Positions 58,837-64,000 of a stretch of 64,000 nucleotides of DNA are shown in pieces. The notes under the pieces are model-generated. The model made no database searches and had not been told where the DNA came from. It worked only from the letters and a program-made list of their open reading frames with translations. Made by a program: the position numbers and the translations under genes. Origin of the DNA: an uncultured Maritimibacter sp. (GTDB lineage: Bacteria > Pseudomonadota > Alphaproteobacteria > Rhodobacterales > Rhodobacteraceae); assembly GCA_913063035.1 (NCBI GenBank), contig CAJXYS010000009.1:1-64000 (forward strand). Direction: 5' to 3'. How positions within the stretch are numbered: the stretch's first letter is position 1; the number at the start of each line of letters is the position of its first letter.

Positions 58837-61338
58837 ATGAAAACCCACGTCAAAGCGCTCGTCGTCGGCGGTGGCGCCATCGGCGCCTCCATCGCCTATC
58901 ACCTGGCCAAGGCAGGCTGGTCCGACGTCGTCCTGCTGGAGCGGGACGAGCTGACGTCCGGCTCGACCTGGCACGCGGCGGGTCTGCTGCCGCTCTTCAA
59001 CATGAGCTACGCGGTCAGCCACATCCACGACTACTCGGTGGATTTCTACAAGTCGCTCGAGGCGGAAACGGGCCTCAATGCCGGTTTCTACGTGGTCGGC
59101 AACCTGCGCATGGCCCAGACGCAGGAGCGGATGGACGAGTACATGCTCTACGCCTCGACGGCCGAAACCGTCGGGATCGAGTACGAGTGGATGACGCCCG
59201 CCCAGATCAAGGAGCGCTGGCCGCTGGTCCACACCGAGGACCTGAAGGGCGCGATTTACCACCCCGGCGACGGCTACATCAACCCGGCCGACGTCACCCA
59301 GGCCATGGCCAAGGGCGCGCGCCAGCGCGGTGTCGAGGTCGTCCGCAAGATGCAGGTGGACGGCTACCGGTGGACCGGCAGCGAATGGATCGTGACCTGC
59401 ACCAAGATGGTCGAGAAGGGCGGCAACCTCGTGCCGACCGAAGAGCAGGTGGAGATTCACGCCGAGCACGTCGTCACCGCGACCGGCAACCACGCCCAGC
59501 GCACCGCGCGCCAGCTCGGCATCAAGATGCCGGCGATCCCGGTGGAACACCAGTACATCGTGACCGAGCCGGACCCGGAGCTGGTCGCGTACCGCAAGGC
59601 CGGCAATCCCGAGCACCCGGTGCTGCGCGACGCCGACGCCAAGTGGTACGTGCGCGAGGAACGCGGCGGCTGGATCCTCGGCCCCTATGAATGGAACGCG
59701 CCGGCGCGGTTCGAATACGGCGTGCCCGACAGCTTCCGCGCCGATCTCTTCCCGCTGGACCTCGAGCGGATCGAGGAAGAGTACATGTCGATGATCCACC
59801 GGATCCCGTCCTCGGAAACCGTGGGGCTCAAGGACGACTACAACGGCCCGATCTGCTACACGCCGGACGGCAACCCGCTGGTCGGCCCCGCCCCGGGGCT
59901 GCGCAACATGTGGCTGGCCGAGGGCTTTTCCTTCGGGATCACCGCCGCGGGCGGCACCGGCTACTACCTCGCGCAGATGATGGTCGAGGGCGAGGCCGAG
60001 ATCGACATGGCGTCGCTCGACCCCAAGCGTTACGGCGATTGGGTGACAACGGAATACGCCGCCCGTAAGAACGAGGAAGCCTATTCCCACGTCTACATCC
60101 TGCACCATCCCGACGAGGAGCGCGAAGCCTGCCGGCCGCTGCGCACCGCGCCGGTCTACGACCGCCAGAAGGCGCTGGGCGCGCAGTTCGGCGTTGTGAA
60201 CGGATGGGAGCGGCCCAACTACTATGGCCCGCTGGACGCGCCGGAGGGGTTCGACCACGACGCGCGCAGCTTCCGCCGGGGCGGATGGTGGGCGTATGCC
60301 AAGGCCGAGGCCGACGCCGTGCGGAACGGCGCTGGGCTCTTCGATGCCACCGCCTTCACCAAGCACGTCGTGCGCGGGCCGGGTGCGACGGCGTTCCTCG
60401 ACTGGTTCACCTGCAACAAGCTGCCGAAGGTCGGCCGCATCAACCTGACCTACGCGCTGACGGATGCCGGCACGACGCGGACCGAATACACCATCGTGCG
60501 CCGGGGCGAGGACGACTATTACCTCGTCTCCGCCGGGGCGTGGACGGCCTATGACGGCGATTATCTCCGCAAGGCCGCCGAGGACAAGCGCGAGGCGTTC
60601 GGCTATGTCGAAATCCACGACGCGACCACCCAGTGGGGCGTCTTCGCCATCGCCGGTCCGAAATCCCGTGACGTGCTCAAGGAGATCGTCAAGGACGCCG
60701 ATCCGGACTCGGTGCTCGGCAACAAGCGTTTCCCCTGGCTGTCGATGCGCGAGATCGAGCTTGGCATGTGCCCGGTCATGGCCGTCCGCGTCGCCTACAC
60801 GGGCGAGCTGGGCTGGGAGCTGCACCACCCGATCGAGATGTCGAGCTACCTCTGGGACCAGCTGATGGCCGCGGGCGAGAAGCATGGGCTCAAGCTTTGC
60901 GGGGCGCGGGCGCAGAACTGGCTGCGCCAGGAGAAGAGCTACCGCGCCTTCGGCCACGAACTCGGCCGTGACGCCACGCCGCTCGAAGCCGGGCTCGACC
61001 GTTTCGTCGACCTGTCGAAGGACTTCCGCGGCAAGGCGGCGATGCAGGCGCTCGGCATCCGCTCCAGATGCGTGACCGTCCTGATCGACGGCCCGGAAGA
61101 CGCCGATCCCTGGGGGCGCGAGGCGCTCTATGACGGCGACACCAAGGTCGGGCGGCTGACCTCGGGCGGCTATTCGGTCGCCTTCGGCAAGCAGATCGGC
61201 ATGGGCTACGTCACCCCCGACCTGGCCGAGCCCGGCACCAGGCTGAAAGTCCGGATGTTCAACCAGCTTTGGGATGCCGAGGTGACCGAGGACAGCCCCT
61301 ACGACCCGAAGAACGAGGTCATCCGCAAGGACGGCTGA
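58837..61338 (+). CDS. Dimethylglycine/sarcosine dehydrogenase-like FAD oxidoreductase with GcvT domain
   Basis: 833 residues. N-terminal DAO-type FAD domain (about 5-400): VVGGGAIGASIAYHLAKAG and SGSTWHAAGLLPLF, the latter with the His that covalently binds FAD in dimethylglycine dehydrogenase. C-terminal GcvT/folate-binding aminomethyltransferase domain (about 430-830) with FDATAFTKHVVRGPGA and VAYTGELGWELHHPIE. Demethylates N-methyl amino acids, passing the methyl carbon to tetrahydrofolate as formaldehyde. Stand-alone transcription unit. Substrate (dimethylglycine, sarcosine or related) not determined from sequence. Confidence 0.88.
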   Translation: MKTHVKALVVGGGAIGASIAYHLAKAGWSDVVLLERDELTSGSTWHAAGLLPLFNMSYAVSHIHDYSVDFYKSLEAETGLNAGFYVVGNLRMAQTQERMDEYMLYASTAETVGIEYEWMTPAQIKERWPLVHTEDLKGAIYHPGDGYINPADVTQAMAKGARQRGVEVVRKMQVDGYRWTGSEWIVTCTKMVEKGGNLVPTEEQVEIHAEHVVTATGNHAQRTARQLGIKMPAIPVEHQYIVTEPDPELVAYRKAGNPEHPVLRDADAKWYVREERGGWILGPYEWNAPARFEYGVPDSFRADLFPLDLERIEEEYMSMIHRIPSSETVGLKDDYNGPICYTPDGNPLVGPAPGLRNMWLAEGFSFGITAAGGTGYYLAQMMVEGEAEIDMASLDPKRYGDWVTTEYAARKNEEAYSHVYILHHPDEEREACRPLRTAPVYDRQKALGAQFGVVNGWERPNYYGPLDAPEGFDHDARSFRRGGWWAYAKAEADAVRNGAGLFDATAFTKHVVRGPGATAFLDWFTCNKLPKVGRINLTYALTDAGTTRTEYTIVRRGEDDYYLVSAGAWTAYDGDYLRKAAEDKREAFGYVEIHDATTQWGVFAIAGPKSRDVLKEIVKDADPDSVLGNKRFPWLSMREIELGMCPVMAVRVAYTGELGWELHHPIEMSSYLWDQLMAAGEKHGLKLCGARAQNWLRQEKSYRAFGHELGRDATPLEAGLDRFVDLSKDFRGKAAMQALGIRSRCVTVLIDGPEDADPWGREALYDGDTKVGRLTSGGYSVAFGKQIGMGYVTPDLAEPGTRLKVRMFNQLWDAEVTEDSPYDPKNEVIRKDG

Positions 61339-61349
61339 CCCCTGGCGCG

Positions 61350-61384
61350 AAAAAAGACCCCGGCGGCCGCGGCCCCGGGGTCTT
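61350..61384 (-). terminator. Terminator of the AhpD-like gene (minus strand), shared intergenic
   Basis: Stem AAGACCCCGG (61354-61363) with CCGGGGTCTT (61375-61384) around an 11-nt loop. On the minus strand it runs into a six-T tract (complement of 61350-61355). It also sits 12 nt past the dehydrogenase stop, so it may terminate both convergent genes. Confidence 0.75.
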
Positions 61385-61404
61385 CGGCGTTCAGCGGGCG
61401 GCGG

Positions 61405-61764
61405 TCACTCTGCCGCCCTGGCCTCGGAACTGCCGCAAAGCTGGTCCCAGGCGTCGAGCGCCTTGGCGGCGTACATCAGCGACGGCCCGCCGCCCATCTG
61501 CACGCACATGGACAGCACGTCGGCCACCTCCTCGCGCGTGGCGCCGGCCTTGGCGAGCGCCTCGACATGGAAGCCGATGCAGCTCTCGCAGCGGTCGGCG
61601 ACCGCGATGCCGAGGGCCACGAATTCCTTGGTCTTCACGTCCAGCGCGCCGGTTTCCTTCACCGCCTTGCCCAGGGCGCCGAAGGCCTTGGTGGTTTCGG
61701 GAATCGTGCGGTTCAGCACGCGCACCTGATCCTTGGTGGCGTTCATGTAGTCGGTCCAGTCCAT
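61405..61764 (-). CDS. Carboxymuconolactone decarboxylase / AhpD-like protein
   Basis: 119 residues, all-helical CMD fold. VADRCESCIGFHVEALAKAG carries the redox CxxC plus His of AhpD-type peroxidase partners. This kind of protein reduces peroxiredoxin AhpC or acts as a small disulfide reductase. ATG 61764 follows GAGGAGACCGGG; longer frames upstream are not coding-like. It lies 94 nt downstream of SulP with a FNR-like dyad between. Confidence 0.88.
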   Translation of the reverse strand: MDWTDYMNATKDQVRVLNRTIPETTKAFGALGKAVKETGALDVKTKEFVALGIAVADRCESCIGFHVEALAKAGATREEVADVLSMCVQMGGGPSLMYAAKALDAWDQLCGSSEARAAE

Positions 61765-61816
61765 ACCCGGTCTCCTCGTCATCATGTGTCGCGGCGCGTG
61801 TGACACGCAGGCCCGG

Positions 61817-61847
61817 CCCGGGCCTTGATCAATGTCAAAGGCCCGGG
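61817..61847 (-). repeat. GC-clamped hairpin between SulP and AhpD-like genes
   Basis: CCCGGGCC (61817-61824) pairs with GGCCCGGG (61840-61847). The 15-nt interior itself contains the TTGA/TCAA dyad listed as an FNR-type box. It starts 11 nt after the SulP stop on the minus strand, so it may be a terminator without a T-tract. Confidence 0.5.
61825..61838 (-). promoter_or_regulatory. FNR/CRP-family-like box upstream of the AhpD-like gene
   Basis: TTGAT-CAAT-GTCAA on the plus strand, TTGAC-N4-ATCAA on the minus strand: one mismatch to the FnrL consensus TTGAT-N4-ATCAA. It is 60 nt before the AhpD-like start. Because it forms the inside of a hairpin, it may be only part of a 3'-end structure. 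Confidence 0.35.
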
Positions 61848-61858
61848 AAAAACGGCGC

Positions 61859-63628
61859 TCAGGTGCCGCGTGTCGTGCGGCAGGCGTCAAGCTTGCGCGC
61901 CGCGCCCAGGGTCTCTTCGGCCAGCTTCGGCGCCAGGGCATGCAGCGCATCGTACTGGGTCAGGTAAACCTCGCCGGTCAGCTCGTCGAGGAAATGGGAC
62001 CGGGCCAGCCGATCCATGACCGGTCCCTTCACTTCGGAGAGATGCAGCGTCACGTCGGCGTCCCTGAGACGCGCATTGATCGCCTCGAGGCTTTCGAGCG
62101 CGGAGGCGTCGACATGGTTCACCGCCGGGCACATCAGCACCACGTGGCGGATGCGCGGCTCGCTGGCGACGGCGTCGGCGACGAGATCCTCGAGAAACCG
62201 CGCGTTCGGGAAATAGAGGCTTTCATCCACCCTGACAGAGAACACCTCGGGCAGCGTGACCACGTCATGTCGGTCGATGTTGCGGAAATGCTCGGTCCCG
62301 GGAACCTGCCCGACGACCGCCACATGGGGCTTCGACGTGCGGTAGAGATGCAGGCCGATGGAAAGGCCGACGCCCGCGATGATGCCCATCTCCACGCCGA
62401 AGGCCAGCGTCACGAGGATCGTCGCGGCCATCGCGGCGAAATCCATCCGCGAATAGTCCCAGGTCCGTTTCAGCGCCGGAAGATCGATCAGCGAAAGCAC
62501 GGCCACGATGATCGTGGCGGCCAGCGTGGCCTTGGGCAGGAAGAAGAGCAGCGGCGTCAGGAACATCGTCGCCAGCGCGATGCCGGCCGCGGTGTAGGCG
62601 CCGGCGGCCGGAGTCCGGGCGCCGGCGTCGAAATTCACCACCGACCGCGAGAAGCCCCCGGTCACCGGGAAGCCGCCCGAGACCGCCGAGCCGAGGTTCG
62701 AGGCGCCGAGCGCGACGAGTTCCTGGTCGGGATCGACGCGCTGGCGGCGCTTGGCGGCGAGTGTCTGCGCGACCGAGATCGTCTCGACATAGCCTACGAT
62801 CGAGATCAGCAGCGCGGGCACGGCGATCTGGGCCCAGAGCTGGACGTCGAAGCTGGGCACGGTGAGGCCGGGCAGGCCCTGCGGTACCGCGCCCACCACG
62901 GCGACGCCGGACTCGTCCAGCGCCAGCGCCCAGGTGGCCAGCGTCGTCGCGGCGACGGCGAAGACCGGGCCGGTGCGGGTCAGGACGCCCGCCAGCTTGC
63001 CCGTGATGCCCAGGCGGTTCAAAAGCGGTTTCAGCCGGCTGCGCGACCAGAACAGGAAACCGGTGGCAAAGACCCCGATCGCCAGGGTCGGCAGGTTGAT
63101 GTCGCCCAGATGCGCGAAGAGCGTCGCGAGGATATCGACCAGCGTGTGGCCATGGGCCTCCACCCCGAGGATATGGCGCAGCTGGCTCGCCGCGATGATC
63201 AGCCCAGAGGCGGTGATGAACCCCGAGATCACCGGGTGGCTCAGGAAATTGGCCAGGAACCCCAGCCGAAGGAACCCCATCGCCGTCAGCATAAGCCCTG
63301 AAAGGAAGGCCATCAGGATCGCGGCGGTGTAATATTCCGGCGTGCCCTGCGCGGCCAGCTGGCCCGCCGCCGCCGCCGTCATCAGCGAGGCCACGGCCAC
63401 CGGGCCCACCGCCAGCGCGCGCGACGTGCCGAAGACCGCGTAGATCACCAGCGGCGCGATCGAGGCGTAGAGCCCCACCTCGGCCGGCAGCCCCGCCAGC
63501 AGCGCGTAGGCCAGCGACTGCGGGATCAGCATGATCGTGACGATCACCGCCGCGATCAGGTCGTCGGTCAGGGTGTCGCGGTCATAGGCGGCGCCCCATT
63601 CGAGGATAGGAAAGTATTTCCTCAGCAT
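61859..63628 (-). CDS. SulP family anion transporter with STAS domain
   Basis: 589 residues. N-terminal transport domain of about 12-14 hydrophobic segments with the SulP signatures IVTIMLIPQSLAYALLAGLP and AEVGLYASIAPLVIYAVFGT, and TMAAGGFPVTGGFSRS-like SGGFPVTGGFSRSVVNFDAG. C-terminal STAS domain (about 435-560, VCPAVNHVDASALESLE-like MCPAVNHVDASALESLEAI). Imports sulfate or bicarbonate/dicarboxylates. I prefer ATG 63628 (AGGAG 10 nt upstream) to GTG 63637. Upstream, 63629-63757 contains no gene. Confidence 0.92.
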   Translation of the reverse strand: MLRKYFPILEWGAAYDRDTLTDDLIAAVIVTIMLIPQSLAYALLAGLPAEVGLYASIAPLVIYAVFGTSRALAVGPVAVASLMTAAAAGQLAAQGTPEYYTAAILMAFLSGLMLTAMGFLRLGFLANFLSHPVISGFITASGLIIAASQLRHILGVEAHGHTLVDILATLFAHLGDINLPTLAIGVFATGFLFWSRSRLKPLLNRLGITGKLAGVLTRTGPVFAVAATTLATWALALDESGVAVVGAVPQGLPGLTVPSFDVQLWAQIAVPALLISIVGYVETISVAQTLAAKRRQRVDPDQELVALGASNLGSAVSGGFPVTGGFSRSVVNFDAGARTPAAGAYTAAGIALATMFLTPLLFFLPKATLAATIIVAVLSLIDLPALKRTWDYSRMDFAAMAATILVTLAFGVEMGIIAGVGLSIGLHLYRTSKPHVAVVGQVPGTEHFRNIDRHDVVTLPEVFSVRVDESLYFPNARFLEDLVADAVASEPRIRHVVLMCPAVNHVDASALESLEAINARLRDADVTLHLSEVKGPVMDRLARSHFLDELTGEVYLTQYDALHALAPKLAEETLGAARKLDACRTTRGT

Positions 63629-63757
63629 GTGGTCCACGCTCCTGAAAAAGGCCGGGGCGGCCGTTTCGCGTTCGGGCCGCCCCGTCAGGTGTCCGGCCCT
63701 GGGGACCGGCGGGGAGAAAACTCTGCGCGGGCCGTGGCGTCGGCCCGCACGGCTGGA

Positions 63758-64000
63758 TCATTCGGCGGCCGCGACCGGCTTGAAGGTCACGTCGGGCTCG
63801 GCCAGCCATTCGCGGCCCTTGAACATGCCCTGCCAGTACATCGGCGGCAGCAGCCGTTCCTTGAGGAACCAGGCGGCGCGGGTCGGCTTGGTGCCGTCGA
63901 TCACCCAGCTGGGGAAGCTCGGCTGCAGCTTGCCGCCATAGCCGAACTCGGCCAGGACGATCTTGCCGCGCTCCACCGTCAGCGGGCAGGAGCCGTAACC
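63758..64000 (-). CDS. sqr: Sulfide:quinone oxidoreductase, C-terminal fragment (runs off window)
   Basis: The minus-strand frame is open from the window edge to the stop at 63758: 80 C-terminal residues, GYGSCPLTVERGKIVLAEFG, then a GGKLQPSFPSW segment and MYWQGMFKGREWL near the end. The Cys in GSCPLT corresponds to a redox-active cysteine of SQR, and the terminal YW..M.KGREWL segment is its membrane-associating tail. SQR oxidises sulfide to polysulfide or sulfur and feeds electrons to ubiquinone. The 5' part lies beyond the window, so the SQR type cannot be set. SulP is downstream on the same strand. Confidence 0.82.
   Translation of the reverse strand, partial: GYGSCPLTVERGKIVLAEFGYGGKLQPSFPSWVIDGTKPTRAAWFLKERLLPPMYWQGMFKGREWLAEPDVTFKPVAAAE

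Noticed and set aside
58696-60957. A 753-codon minus-strand frame opposite the FAD/GcvT oxidoreductase
   Set aside because: Shadow of a well-supported gene; its start would lie inside that gene.

Overview
The window is chromosomal DNA of a high-GC alphaproteobacterium, almost certainly of the Rhodobacteraceae (Rhodobacter/Roseobacter group). Three things point there: the ethylmalonyl-CoA pathway genes ccr, ecm, mch and mcl2 packed among TCA-cycle operons; an RpoH of the RpoHII type behind an RpoE-like promoter; and an H-NS/HvrA-type protein. I see no rRNA, tRNA, CRISPR array, insertion sequence or prophage. Coding density is high and codon use looks uniform, so this reads as core genome rather than an island.

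Layout. 1-7771 (minus): mdh, then sucC-sucD-sucA-sucB (2-oxoglutarate to succinate), with sucB cut by the window edge. 8034-11246: a small exported protein (minus), then a tight plus-strand operon mcl2-nnrU family-DUF1737-mch. 11505-15205: succinate dehydrogenase sdhCDA-(lipoprotein)-sdhB. 15206-15534: a structured leader or small RNA before a DEAD-box helicase. 16787-22946: deoD, an H-NS-like gene, ecm, a PlsB-like acyltransferase and ccr. 23151-24749: a quorum-sensing unit (69-residue protein, LuxR, LuxI) behind a perfect CtrA box. 24813-28518: a RecD-like helicase, a stand-alone Lrp sensor domain, a possible gene remnant and a TIGR02186-TSUP pair. 28636-33283: a BMP-type nucleoside ABC transporter. 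33438-38236: nfu-tsaB-rimI, a UspA protein, ilvE, a VOC protein and trpS. 38313-44507: an apparently inactive rhomboid, murJ, glnD and a penicillin-binding-protein activator. 44606-49297: rsmI, yraN, gshB, an esterase and comM. 49563-56674: rpoHII, a ChaN-like protein, coaBC-dut-ThiF, a 2-hydroxyacid dehydrogenase, an SH3 protein and a CDF transporter. 56643-64000: an M3 peptidase, a dimethylglycine dehydrogenase-like enzyme, an AhpD-like protein, a SulP transporter and the C-terminus of sulfide:quinone oxidoreductase.

How it works together. The first 23 kb carries much of the route that assimilates acetyl-CoA without isocitrate lyase. Ccr makes ethylmalonyl-CoA, Ecm rearranges it, Mch hydrates mesaconyl-CoA and Mcl2 releases malate. 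Products enter the TCA cycle at succinyl-CoA and malate, where SucCD, Sdh and Mdh act. The suc and sdh operons share a strikingly conserved paired operator: two GTGATCAC palindromes exactly 21 bp apart, in the same orientation toward the gene and about 110-130 bp before the start codon. This is the strongest unexplained regulatory signal in the window.

Other points worth following are the CtrA box before luxRI and a one-mismatch copy before comM, the structured leader before the helicase, the lipoprotein gene inside the sdh operon, and the rhomboid lacking both catalytic residues. I found no clearly new multi-gene defence or biosynthetic system.
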